From positions 62,001 to 126,000 of the forward strand of contig NZ_SSBL01000006.1 in assembly GCF_004795105.1 (NCBI RefSeq): 64,000 nucleotides of DNA. The letters are read 5' to 3'. A program made the translations under genes and the position numbers. The notes under the pieces were generated by a model, which did no database searches, was not told the origin of the DNA, and saw only the letters and a list, made by a program, of their open reading frames with translations. The stretch is from Streptomyces sp. A0642. GTDB taxonomy: Bacteria; Actinomycetota; Actinomycetes; Streptomycetales; Streptomycetaceae. Shown piece after piece: positions 48,609 through 56,893 of the stretch; position 1 is the first letter of the stretch; the number at the start of each line of letters is the position of its first letter.

Positions 48609-48778
48609 CCCGCCCGTTCCGGCCCGGTCCTCCGTGCTGTGGATCACAGTCCTCGGTGCGGATTCCCGGGAACGGGGCGCGATGATTTATCGTTCACCTA
48701 TATGTGGATGACGCGCTGAGCGCCCACTCCGTAGCCGCCCCGGCTGGATTCCCCCGATCCGGCCGGGGCTTCCCCTTG

Positions 48779-50152
48779 TCAGTCCAGCCCTCGCGCCCGC
48801 TTGAAGCGCGCCAGCCCGTGGGCCAGCTCCACCACCGGCCCCGGGTAGTCCGGGTCCGTACGCCCGGGGCCGCGCAGTTTCCACGGCTCGTGCACCGCGG
48901 GCCCGGGCACCCCCGCCAGCTCCGGTACCCAGCGGTGGACGTAGCGGCCGTCCGGGTCGTACCGCTTGCCCTGGACCACCGGGTTGAGCACGCGATTGGG
49001 GCGGCTGTCCGTCCCGGTGCCGGCCATCCACTGCCAGTTCAGCTGATTGTTGGCGACATCGCCGTCGACCAGCAGGTCCAGGAAGTGCCGGGCGCCGATG
49101 CGCCAGTCCACGTACAGCGTCTTGGTCAGGAAGCCCGCGGTGAGCAGCCGCCCGCGGTTGTGCATCCAGCCCTCGTGCCGCAGCTGGCGCATCGCCGCGT
49201 CGATCACGGGATAGCCGGTGAGCCCCTGCCGCCAGGCCTCGATGTCCTCGGCCGCGTCCGCCTCGGACCGCCAGCTGTCGTGCCGGGTGCGGTAGTCCCG
49301 CCAGGACGCGGCGGGCCGTGCCGCGAGGACCTGGTAATGGAACTCGCGCCAGCACAGCTGCCGGACGAAGGCCTCGGCCCCGGCCCCGCCGGCGGCGCGG
49401 GCCCGGTGGATGAGCTCGGCCGCGGACAGGGTGCCGAAGTGCAGATGCGGTGAGAGCCGGGACGTGGAGTCGCCGGCCAGGTCGTCGTGTCCTTCCTCGT
49501 ACGCCGAGAGCCCGTCGCGCAGCCATGCGGTGAGCTGTCTGCGGGCCTGCCGCTCGCCGCCCTCGGCCAGGCCCCGCGACACCCCGGACACCGCCTCGCG
49601 GGACATCACGGCCTCGGACCCGGGGCCGTCCGGGACCCGCACCGTCCGGGGTGCGGCGAAGGGTTCCCGTACCCGTTCCTCCGACCAGCGCCTGAAGTAC
49701 GGCGTGAACACGGCGAAGTGGTCGGAGGCCGCGGGCGTCACGGCGCCCGGCGGGACCGCGGTGACCACGCCGTCGTGGACGTGCAGCCGCCGCCCGCCCG
49801 ACTCCAGCGCCTTGCGCAGCCGCTCCTCACGGCGACGGGCGTAGTCGCTGCCGCCGGCCGAAAGATGGACGTCCACCGCCCCGGTCTCGGAGGCGATCCG
49901 GCCCACCTCCTCGACGACATCGCCCGAGCGGACCACCAGCCGGCCGCCCCGCTCACGCAGCCCGGCGTCGAGATCCCGCAGACAGTCGGCGAGGAAGGCG
50001 AGGCGGTTCGGGGCGGCGAACCCGGCCTCGTCGATCGCCCTGTCGCGGACGAACAGCGGCACGACCTCGTCCGCGGCGCCGAGCGCCGCCCGCAGCGGGG
50101 GATGGTCGTGCAGCCGGAGGTCGGCGGTGAACAGGACGACCGCTACGGTCAT
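48779..50152 (-). CDS. phr: Deoxyribodipyrimidine photolyase (class I CPD)
   Basis: A 457-residue photolyase. The ATG at 50152 follows AGGAG. It has an N-terminal Rossmann antenna domain (VAVVLFTADLRLHDHPPLRAAL). The C-terminal FAD-binding domain has TSRLSPHLHFGTLS near residue 225, QLCWREFHYQ near 265, GYPVIDAAMRQL near 316, the MHNRGR motif near 332 and VANNQLNWQWMAGTG near 363. It repairs UV-induced cyclobutane dimers using blue light. It is 67 bp downstream of an SDR-SRPBCC oxidoreductase gene on the same strand, a pair often found in light-induced streptomycete loci. Confidence 0.96.
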   Translation of the reverse strand: MTVAVVLFTADLRLHDHPPLRAALGAADEVVPLFVRDRAIDEAGFAAPNRLAFLADCLRDLDAGLRERGGRLVVRSGDVVEEVGRIASETGAVDVHLSAGGSDYARRREERLRKALESGGRRLHVHDGVVTAVPPGAVTPAASDHFAVFTPYFRRWSEERVREPFAAPRTVRVPDGPGSEAVMSREAVSGVSRGLAEGGERQARRQLTAWLRDGLSAYEEGHDDLAGDSTSRLSPHLHFGTLSAAELIHRARAAGGAGAEAFVRQLCWREFHYQVLAARPAASWRDYRTRHDSWRSEADAAEDIEAWRQGLTGYPVIDAAMRQLRHEGWMHNRGRLLTAGFLTKTLYVDWRIGARHFLDLLVDGDVANNQLNWQWMAGTGTDSRPNRVLNPVVQGKRYDPDGRYVHRWVPELAGVPGPAVHEPWKLRGPGRTDPDYPGPVVELAHGLARFKRARGLD

Positions 50153-50219
50153 GGCGCAACTCCTGGGGGGCCGGGGAGGTGCCATGCTGCCGTCTCCGGG
50201 CCGCCGGCGCGGACAACCC

Positions 50220-51749
50220 TCAGGGCGACACCGCGGCGCTCGCCCGTTCGGGTGAAGCCGCGCCCGCTGCCGTACGGCCGATGTTGCGGGCCATCCCGCC
50301 GAACACCACCGAGTGGAAGGGCCACACACTCCACCAGTACGCGTGGCCGAGCAGCCCGCGCGGATGGAAGAGGGCCCGCTGGCGGTAGCGCGACCGGCCC
50401 CGGCCGTCCGGCTCCACGTACATCTCCAGCCACGCCAGGCCCGGCAGCCGCATCTCGGCGCGCAGCCGCAGCAGGCGGCCCGGCTCGATCTCCTCGACCC
50501 TCCAGAAGTCCAGCGAATCGCCCACGCGCAGCCGGTCGGTGTCCCGCCGCCCCCGTCGCAGGCCCACCCCTCCCACCAGCCGGTCGAGCCACCCGCGCAC
50601 CGCCCAGGCGAGGGGGAACGAGTACCAGCCGTGTTCGCCGCCGATTCCCTCGACCACCCGCCACAGGGCCTCCGGGGACGCGTCGACGTCCCGTCGGCGC
50701 ACATCCGTGTACAGGCTGCCACCGGCCCAGTCGGGGTCGGTCGACAGGGGGTCGCTGGGCACCCCGGGCACCGACGCGGACGACCACCGGGTGGTCACCC
50801 GGGCATCCCTGACCCGTTGCAGCGCAAGCTGCAGCGCCTTGTCGAGGCCGAACGGCTGCCCGGGACCGTCGGGAACGTAGGCGGCGATGTCGTGTTCCCG
50901 GCACACGACCTCGTACCGCAGCGACTCGGCGAGCGGGCGGGCGAGCGACCGGGGTACGGGCGTGACCAGTCCGATCCAGTGGCTGGACAGCCGGGGGCTC
51001 AGCATCGGCACGGGCAGGATGAGCCGGTGCGGAAGGCCCGCGACCTCGGCGTACCGCTGCATCATGTCCCGGTAGGTGACGATGTCGGGCCCGCCGATGT
51101 CGAACGCGCGGTTCACGTCGTGCGGCATCGGGGCACTGCCCACCAGGATGCGCAGCACGTCCCGGACGGCGATCGGCTGGATCCGTGTGGACACCCAGCT
51201 CGGCGTCACCATGACGGGCAGCCGCTCCGTCAGATAGCGCAGCATCTCGAAGGAGGCCGACCCGGACCCGATGATGACGGCGGCCCGCAGCACGGTGGTC
51301 GGGACGCCGGAGGCCAGCAGGATCCTGCCGACCTCGGCCCGCGACCGCAGATGGGGCGACAGTTCCTGCTCGGGGACGTCGTACGGGGTGAGGCCGCCGA
51401 GGTAGACGATGCGGCCCACCCGGGCGGCGCGGGCCTGTTCGCCGAAGACAGTGGCCGCCCTGCGGTCCGTCTCCTCGAAACCACTGCCGGCCGTCAGGGC
51501 GTGCACCAGGTAGTAGGCCACGTCCACGCCGCTCATCGCCGACGCGAGCGATCGAGCGTCGGTGACGTCGCCGCGCACGATCTCCACCTCACCGGCCCAC
51601 GGGTAGTCCCGCAGCTTCTCCGGGGTCCGGGCCAGGCAGCGCACCCGGTACCCCGCCGCCAGCAGTTCCGGGACCAGCCGGCCCCCGATGTACCCGGTGG
51701 CGCCGGTGACCAGACAGCGCGGAGGCTGATTCCCGCGGTCGTTCGTCAT
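50220..51749 (-). CDS. NAD(P)-binding oxidoreductase fused to SRPBCC (DUF2867) domain
   Basis: A 509-residue fusion. The ATG at 51749 follows GGAGATCCC. The N-terminal atypical SDR/NmrA domain has CLVTGATGYIGGRLV near residues 11-25 and a YYLVHALTAG segment near 80-90. The C-terminal SRPBCC/DUF2867 domain (about 335-480) includes DVRRRDVDASPEALWRVV and FHPRGLLGHAYWW. The role is unknown; homologues co-occur with photolyase and carotenoid genes, so it may act on a lipid or isoprenoid quinone (inference). It is the first gene of the photolyase operon. Confidence 0.88.
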   Translation of the reverse strand: MTNDRGNQPPRCLVTGATGYIGGRLVPELLAAGYRVRCLARTPEKLRDYPWAGEVEIVRGDVTDARSLASAMSGVDVAYYLVHALTAGSGFEETDRRAATVFGEQARAARVGRIVYLGGLTPYDVPEQELSPHLRSRAEVGRILLASGVPTTVLRAAVIIGSGSASFEMLRYLTERLPVMVTPSWVSTRIQPIAVRDVLRILVGSAPMPHDVNRAFDIGGPDIVTYRDMMQRYAEVAGLPHRLILPVPMLSPRLSSHWIGLVTPVPRSLARPLAESLRYEVVCREHDIAAYVPDGPGQPFGLDKALQLALQRVRDARVTTRWSSASVPGVPSDPLSTDPDWAGGSLYTDVRRRDVDASPEALWRVVEGIGGEHGWYSFPLAWAVRGWLDRLVGGVGLRRGRRDTDRLRVGDSLDFWRVEEIEPGRLLRLRAEMRLPGLAWLEMYVEPDGRGRSRYRQRALFHPRGLLGHAYWWSVWPFHSVVFGGMARNIGRTAAGAASPERASAAVSP

Positions 51750-51909
51750 GGGATCTCCGCATCGGTCGGACCTGCCGTGCCCTCCGGGCCGTCCGTCCAC
51801 CCGGCCGCTCCGACCAGTCTGCCCCGCACCCGCCCCCGTCGCACCGCACCCTTGCGCGCGGGGTACGGACATCAGGTGTGGCCGCGCCGGGCGGGGGCAT
51901 CTGTCGCCC

Positions 51910-52533
51910 ATGGAAAAAGAAGCGGAAAGAGACGCGCGGCAAGGAGCACGTCACCGGGCCTGGGGCCGGGTGCTGCTCCAGGCCGTCATCCTGGTGACGG
52001 CCCTTCTGGCCATGGTCGGATTCTCGATCGTGCTGGCCAAGGTCACGCTCACACCGTCACCCGCTTCGCAGGATCTCGTCACCTCCAACCTCCGCCCGGG
52101 GCGCTCGCTGCGCCAGTACGCCGAGGACTACACCTTCCTCGCCGCCTGCAAGCAGGCCGGCGGCAACCTCGTGCTGGGCATGCCGTTCGGTGTCCTGCTG
52201 CCCATCCTCGTTCCCCGGCGGCTGCGCATGATCCGCATGGTCCTGCTGACCGTCCTCGTCATCGTCGTGGTCGAACTGGTGCAGGGGGCGCTGGTCGCGG
52301 GGCGCGCCTTCGACGTCGACGACGTCATCCTCAACACGGCGGGCGCCCTGCTGGGTTACTTCCTGCTGGGGCGGCGCCTGAGTCACCGTTACCACGTGTT
52401 CGCGGCCGGACCGGAGCCCAAGGCTCTGCCGGAACCGGCCCCGCGGCCGGAGCCCGAGCCCGCCCCGGCGCGGACGGGGAGGCTCCACACGCTACGGGCC
52501 GGCCTCACCCGCGGACGCGTCCGCAAGAGCTGA
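51910..52533 (+). CDS. VanZ-family membrane protein
   Basis: A 207-residue membrane protein with four hydrophobic segments (AVILVTALLAMVGFSIVL, then GGNLVLGMPFGVLLPIL, RMVLLTVLVIVVVELVQ and ILNTAGALLGYFLLG). The conserved NLVLGMPFG and ELVQ...FDVDDVILNTAGALLGY pattern is VanZ-like. The C-terminus is a Pro/Glu-rich cytoplasmic tail. The ATG at 51910 has only a weak ribosome-binding site. VanZ homologues modestly influence teicoplanin or lipoglycopeptide susceptibility; the function here is unknown. Confidence 0.88.
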   Translation: MEKEAERDARQGARHRAWGRVLLQAVILVTALLAMVGFSIVLAKVTLTPSPASQDLVTSNLRPGRSLRQYAEDYTFLAACKQAGGNLVLGMPFGVLLPILVPRRLRMIRMVLLTVLVIVVVELVQGALVAGRAFDVDDVILNTAGALLGYFLLGRRLSHRYHVFAAGPEPKALPEPAPRPEPEPAPARTGRLHTLRAGLTRGRVRKS

Positions 52534-52688
52534 CCCGGGCCCGGGCGCTCCGCGGCGGGAGGCGACCGGCACGCGGGCCGGGCACCCGTTCGGCCCGCTG
52601 CCGATTGCGGGGCACTCGCGGCTGACCCAGCGTGAGGGGACGCCGCATGTCCGCCAGGCGTACGGATCACCCGCCGAAGGGGAGCGAC

Positions 52689-53471
52689 ATGGCCGACGCG
52701 CAGTGGAGTCCGGGACGCAGGGCGGCGGACGCCGATGAATTCCTGCCGGTGCTGGACATCATCGAGCCGGTCCGCCAGCGCCGTCTCACCGTCCTGTTCC
52801 GTCTTCTGCTGCTGATCCCGCACTTCATCGTGCTGGTCCTCCTGGAGGTCGCGGCGTTCTTCACCGTGGTGTTCGGCTGGTTCGCCGCCCTGGTCCTGGG
52901 GCGGCTGCCCGGACCCGTCTTCCGCTTCCTCGCGGCGACCCTCGCCTACCGCACGAGGGTCGCCGCGAGCGGCATGCTGCTCATCGACAGCTATCCGCCG
53001 TTCACGCTGACGCAGCCGCCGGACTATCCGGTCCGGATCGACGTCCGCCCGACCCGGCTCAACCGGCTCGCCGTCTTCTTCCGGCTGATCCTGGTGATCC
53101 CGGCCGCCGTCGTGCAGAGCCTCGCCACCTCGGGCTGGTACGCCCTCGCGATCGTGTGGTGGCTCATCACGCTGATCCTCGGGCGCATGCCCCGCCCCCT
53201 CTTCGAAGCCACGGCAGCCACCCTCCGGTACGAGATGCGCGTGTCCGCCTACGTGTCGATGCTCAGCCCCGCCTACCCCAAGGGCTTCTTCGGCGAGGAC
53301 GCACTCTCCGTGCCGGCCCGGCACGGCCGCTCCGCGACCAGCCCCCTGGTCATGAGCACCGCGGGCAAGGCCCTGCTGGTCCTCTTCCTGGTCCTCGGGC
53401 TCGTCGGAAGCATCACGACCTCCGTGACCGGGGCGTCGTCCGACGGCACCGAATACCACACGGAGCCGTAA
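52689..53471 (+). CDS. DUF4389 membrane protein (two repeats)
   Basis: A 260-residue membrane protein starting at ATG 52689 behind GGGGAGCG. Two DUF4389 units repeat the pattern RQRRLTVLFRLLLLIPHFIVL and then RLNRLAVFFRLILVIPAAVVQ, each followed by a hydrophobic segment and a GR(L/M)P...R motif. A final C-terminal transmembrane helix (ALLVLFLVLGLVGSITTSV) is present. The function is unknown. Confidence 0.87.
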   Translation: MADAQWSPGRRAADADEFLPVLDIIEPVRQRRLTVLFRLLLLIPHFIVLVLLEVAAFFTVVFGWFAALVLGRLPGPVFRFLAATLAYRTRVAASGMLLIDSYPPFTLTQPPDYPVRIDVRPTRLNRLAVFFRLILVIPAAVVQSLATSGWYALAIVWWLITLILGRMPRPLFEATAATLRYEMRVSAYVSMLSPAYPKGFFGEDALSVPARHGRSATSPLVMSTAGKALLVLFLVLGLVGSITTSVTGASSDGTEYHTEP

Positions 53472-53511
53472 AGAGCTGTGCGCACGGCCCGCCGACCGGC
53501 ATGATCGTCCG

Positions 53512-54027
53512 ATGACATGGACAGCACCTGAAGTCACCCGGACCGACGGCTCGCCCGTCGCCGCGGAACGGGAGATGCTCACCGATTACCTGCGGTGGTT
53601 CCGCGCCACACTGCTCCAGAAGTGCGCCGGGCTGACCGGCGAGCAACTCGCCGAGCGGACCACGCCGCCGTCGAACCTCTCGCTGCTCGGGCTCCTTCGC
53701 CACATGGCCAAGGTCGAACGCACCTGGTTCCGCCAGCGGTTCGACGGTCAGGACCTTCCGCCGCTGTACGACCCCGAGAAGGGCAAAGACGCCGACTTCG
53801 AGGACCTCGATCCGGCCCGGGCCGCCGAGGACTACGCCCGGCTGGTCGAGGAGTGCCGCCTGGCGGACGAGATCATCGCCGGCGCGTCCTTCGACGACAC
53901 GTTCCTCCACAACGGCGAGGTCATCTCCCTGCGCCTGGTGCACGTCCACATGATCGGCGAGTACGCCCGCCACATCGGCCACGCCGACCTGGTGCGCGAG
54001 CGGCTGGACGGAGTCACCGGGGACTGA
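53512..54027 (+). CDS. DinB-family protein (DUF664)
   Basis: A 171-residue four-helix-bundle protein of the DinB/DUF664 group. It has the metal-binding His pattern in LLRHMAKVERTW and HVHMIGEYARHIGHADLVRE, and the PPSNLSLLGLLRH signature. Family members include mycothiol-dependent transferases and stress proteins. It is a single gene after the DUF4389 gene. Confidence 0.9.
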   Translation: MTWTAPEVTRTDGSPVAAEREMLTDYLRWFRATLLQKCAGLTGEQLAERTTPPSNLSLLGLLRHMAKVERTWFRQRFDGQDLPPLYDPEKGKDADFEDLDPARAAEDYARLVEECRLADEIIAGASFDDTFLHNGEVISLRLVHVHMIGEYARHIGHADLVRERLDGVTGD

Positions 54028-54225
54028 GCAGGCGGGACCGGGCGAGAAGGGCGGCGGACGGAGACGGAGGCCGCCTTTATCGCTCGGAACGACGCGAGCC
54101 GCACGGTCCGCGGAGACCGACACGTCGGGGCAGGCGCGGTGTCCCGGCGGCCGCGCGAGCGGAAGTCATGATGAGGGGACGCGGCCGACGAGGCGCCGCG
54201 GCCGGACGACGACGGGACAACTGCC

Positions 54226-54672
54226 ATGCCGCTTCAGGGTGAGTACGAGCCGAGCCCCACCCCGCAGGTGCGGGACCAGGTCGAGCAGTACGAGAGCTCG
54301 GGAGGGACGGAGGGGACCACTATGCGGGGCATGCCGGTCATCATCCTGACCACGATCGGCGCCAAGAGCGGGAAGATCCGCAAGACGCCCCTGATGCGCG
54401 TCGAGCACAACGGCTCGTACGCCGTGGTCGCCTCACTGGGCGGGGCCCCGCAGCACCCCGTCTGGTACCACAACCTCACCGCCGACCCCCGCGCCGAACT
54501 GCAGGACGGCCCGGTACGCCAGGACATGAGGGCCCGTGAGGTGACCGGGGACGAGAAGGCGCTCTGGTGGGAGCGCGCCGTGGAGGCGTACCCCGACTAC
54601 GCCGACTACCAGGAGAAGACCGACCGGGAGATCCCCGTCCTCGTGCTGGAACCCGTGGACGCGGGTCACTGA
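54226..54672 (+). CDS. Deazaflavin (F420)-dependent nitroreductase-family protein (Ddn-like)
   Basis: A 148-residue protein with the FDOR-A pattern: [33 protein letters not shown], summarised by [20 protein letters not shown] near residues 43-65, and [16 protein letters not shown] near 85-100. Such enzymes use F420H2 to reduce quinones or nitro compounds. Start ATG 54226. It is probably monocistronic. Confidence 0.9.
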   Translation: MPLQGEYEPSPTPQVRDQVEQYESSGGTEGTTMRGMPVIILTTIGAKSGKIRKTPLMRVEHNGSYAVVASLGGAPQHPVWYHNLTADPRAELQDGPVRQDMRAREVTGDEKALWWERAVEAYPDYADYQEKTDREIPVLVLEPVDAGH

Positions 54673-54793
54673 GCAGCACGCACGCGAGCGGACGGGCGCC
54701 GGCCGGCCGCCACGCACCGGTGGGGCGGCGCCACGGGATACTCTCCAGCACGGTTCCCGAGGCGTGGGGCCGAGCGGAAGGATGCACAACCAG

Positions 54794-55192
54794 ATGACAG
54801 ACAACTCCGAGCTGGTCGCGTTCGTCCGTGCGCGCCTCGACGAGGAAGAAGAGGTCGCCCGTGCGGCCGGCGGCGAGGGGTGGCGATGCCCGGCCGAAGT
54901 ACCGGGCGAGATCCACGACCGGACCGGCGCCATCGCGTTCACTCTGAGGACGCACGGCTATGACCACCACATCGCCTTGCAGGATCCCGCGCGGACGCTA
55001 CGCCGCATCGAGACCAGCAGGGTGCTCCTCGACGAGTACGCGGAGGTCGCCGCCCTGGACGTCGACCGCCCGGAGCGGGACTTCGCCTCTGGCCGGGCCT
55101 TCGGCCTGGGCTTCGTGGTCCGGCAGATGGCCGCGGAACACGCACGGCACCCCGGCTACCAGGTGAAGTGGCTGCCCCGCTTCACGCAGTAG
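54794..55192 (+). CDS. DUF6221 family protein
   Basis: A 132-residue soluble protein. I chose the ATG at 54794; an ATG at 54782 is possible but directly abuts the GGAAGG site. The N-terminal ELVAFVRARLDEEEEVAR and C-terminal FGLGFVVRQMAAEHARHPGY match DUF6221, a family almost confined to actinobacteria and often phage- or mobile-associated. The function is unknown. A hairpin follows its stop. Confidence 0.82.
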   Translation: MTDNSELVAFVRARLDEEEEVARAAGGEGWRCPAEVPGEIHDRTGAIAFTLRTHGYDHHIALQDPARTLRRIETSRVLLDEYAEVAALDVDRPERDFASGRAFGLGFVVRQMAAEHARHPGYQVKWLPRFTQ

Positions 55193-55213
55193 GCCACACC
55201 CGTGCCGGCGGAG

Positions 55214-55240
55214 GCTGCCCGGCCTCCCCGGCCGGGCAGC
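55214..55240 (+). terminator. Hairpin terminator after DUF6221 gene
   Basis: GCTGCCCGGCC (55214-55224), loop TCCCC, GGCCGGGCAGC (55230-55240), 21 bp after the stop at 55192. Confidence 0.8.
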
Positions 55241-55364
55241 GCCGGGCTCGCGTGCCTTGGCCGCCGGCACGCTCCTCCCCGGCGCGGCGCAGCGTCCGGA
55301 CCCGCGCGCCCCGGCGACCGCGCGCCTGCGGGTCACCCGCAGCCGCGGTGAAGAGCGCCGGCGG

Positions 55365-55553
55365 TCAGAGCGGGTTCGTGCCGCCGTCGCCCTTGGCGGA
55401 CACCTGATCGCTCCGCTCCTGGAGGCGGCGGGCCTTGTCCTCGAGACGCCGGCGCTCCTGCGGGTCGGAGACGCGCGCGGCTGCCTCCTTCAGCTCCTCT
55501 GCCTTGGCGCGAATACGCTCGGCGCGGCCGCCGGTTTCATCCGCAACACTCAT
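55365..55553 (-). CDS. DUF6381 small coiled-coil protein
   Basis: A 62-residue charged helical protein. The ATG at 55553 follows AGGAG. The sequence (RAERIRAKAEELKEAAARV, then RRRLEDKARRLQERSDQ) is almost wholly amphipathic helix and matches DUF6381, a small family seen in streptomycetes. The role is unknown; a small stress or scaffold protein is a guess. Confidence 0.8.
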   Translation of the reverse strand: MSVADETGGRAERIRAKAEELKEAAARVSDPQERRRLEDKARRLQERSDQVSAKGDGGTNPL

Positions 55554-56003
55554 GATCGCTCCTGGGTCTCGGGGGAGAGCCGACTCCACCAGCGAATCAG
55601 CGCGCCCGCACCCCTGCATCTCGAGCGGTCACACGCCGCTACGGAATGCGGGGCGCGAGCCGCCCGTGTCCCCGCCCCGCGGCTGCCCCTCGCGCCGCCG
55701 CCCCTTCCGGCGAGACTGACGGCCGGCCGGCGCCCCGGGGTCGGGGGCCGGTGCCTCTGATCCGCCGCGGACCGAGTGCACGCACGCCGGGAGAAGGGGG
55801 CGGGCACTCCGCCGCGCGAGCCGGCTAGGGCCTCTCGTCCGGATCGGGCCGGATAAGGGAGCGGGGGGTCGGGTGCGTGCGACTGCAGGGCGAGGAAGGA
55901 GCCGTGGTGACCGACGGCAACGCGGCAGACGCGCGTGCCGGGCGTCGCGAGCCCGGCATGATCCAAACGAGAGGCCCTGGGGCCGTGCGGCCGCTGAGGC
56001 ATC
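55554..56003. other. 450-bp intergenic region holding the MITE-like element
   Basis: Apart from the element at 55827-55978, no gene is supported here. The remaining 273 bp to its left is GC-rich non-coding DNA carrying the promoter of the minus-strand DUF6381 gene. Confidence 0.55.
55827..55978. mobile_element. 152-bp MITE-like element with 19-bp terminal inverted repeats
   Basis: The left end AGGGCCTCTCGTCCGGATC (55827-55845) and the reverse complement of the right end (55960-55978) agree at 17 of 19 positions. An internal hairpin TGCCGGGC/GCCCGGCA (55936-55943, 55951-55958) is present, with no transposase frame. A TA flanks the left GGGCC end and TG the right, consistent with a worn TA target duplication. 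It is most likely a non-autonomous element mobilised in trans. It lies 25 bp before the NIPSNAP start. Confidence 0.65.
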
Positions 56004-56357
56004 ATGGGGCCGGTGATCACCATTCATCTGAAGTACGAGATCGACCCCGACCGCATCGAGGACTTCGAGGAGTACGGCCGGAGATGGGTCGTCCTCGTCA
56101 ATCGGTTCGGCGGCACCCACCACGGCTACTTCCTGCCCAGCGAGGGCGACAGCGACATCGCCTACGCGCTCTTCTCGTTCCCCGGCTTCGCCGCCTACGA
56201 GCAGTACCGCAAGGACAGTGCCACCGACCCCGAGTGCCAGGCCGCGTTCGAGCTGGCCCGCCGCACGGGCTGCATCCGACGGTACGAACGCCGCTTCCTG
56301 CGCCCCCTCGACACCGGCACGGCACCGCAAGCGCCCCAGGCCCCCGGGGCCCCGTGA
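56004..56357 (+). CDS. NIPSNAP-family protein
   Basis: A 117-residue ferredoxin-like protein. ITIHLKYEIDPDRIEDFEEYGRRW at the N-terminus, GGTHHGYFLPSEGD and FPGFAAYEQYRKD match the NIPSNAP dimeric alpha/beta-barrel family. The ATG at 56004 has GAGG upstream; a GTG at 56013 is an alternative. The function is unknown. A MITE-like element ends 25 bp upstream and may have supplied or disrupted its promoter. Confidence 0.87.
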   Translation: MGPVITIHLKYEIDPDRIEDFEEYGRRWVVLVNRFGGTHHGYFLPSEGDSDIAYALFSFPGFAAYEQYRKDSATDPECQAAFELARRTGCIRRYERRFLRPLDTGTAPQAPQAPGAP

Positions 56358-56463
56358 CGGTGCGCCAACGGCAGCCGTCGTCCCTCTTCGGCGGAGACGG
56401 CTGCCGGAAGGGCCGGGCTGCCTCGGCGGACGTACCGGACGGCCTGCGGGTTCGGCGCGGTCC

Positions 56464-56841
56464 CTACGCCCGCTCGGCGGAGGTGCGGCCCGCCGCTGTG
56501 TCGATGACCTCGTCCAGGACCTCGCGCGAGCGGAGCAGGTCGCTGATCATGCGGTCGATCCGGTTCCGCTCGGTGGTGAGCTCGGAAACCAGTTCGGGCG
56601 TGGCGCGCAGGGACGGACCGCCGTCCTCGTCACGCATGCAGGGCAGGATCCTAGCGATCTTCGAACTGTGCAGGCCGGCCGCGTAGAGCTCCTGGATGCG
56701 GATGACCCGGTCGACGGCCCTCTCGGGGTAGTCGCGGTGACCGCCCGGGGTCCGGTCGGCCTCCAGCAGCCCCTGTTCCTCGTAGTAGCGCAGCGAACGC
56801 TCCCCGACACCGGTGCGAGCCGCCAGTTCTCCGATGCGCAT
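56464..56841 (-). CDS. MerR-family transcriptional regulator
   Basis: A 125-residue MerR regulator with winged HTH MRIGELAARTGVGERSLRYYEEQGLL at residues 1-26, the GGHRDYPERAVDRV wing, and a C-terminal dimerisation helix (NRIDRMISDLLRSREVLDEVI). No Cys effector cluster is seen in the C-terminal part apart from one in ILPCMRDED. It is divergent from the old yellow enzyme gene, 52 bp apart, and probably activates it by the MerR DNA-twisting mechanism at the shared promoter. Confidence 0.93.
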   Translation of the reverse strand: MRIGELAARTGVGERSLRYYEEQGLLEADRTPGGHRDYPERAVDRVIRIQELYAAGLHSSKIARILPCMRDEDGGPSLRATPELVSELTTERNRIDRMISDLLRSREVLDEVIDTAAGRTSAERA

Positions 56842-56854
56842 GGTCCCCCCAGGG

Positions 56855-56878
56855 CTTGAATCTCACATCAATGTCAGG
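56855..56878. promoter_or_regulatory. Imperfect dyad in the MerR/OYE promoter
   Basis: CTTGAATCTCACATCAATGTCAGG in the 52-bp divergent gap contains the near-inverted arms CTTGA...TCAGG and CACAT...ATGTC. This is a plausible MerR binding site between -35 and -10 elements. Confidence 0.4.
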
Positions 56879-56893
56879 TTTTACGTTACCGGC

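Noticed and set aside
55629..56330. Minus-strand frame across the MITE and NIPSNAP gene
   Set aside because: No domain, poor composition, and it runs antisense to a clear NIPSNAP gene and through inverted repeats.
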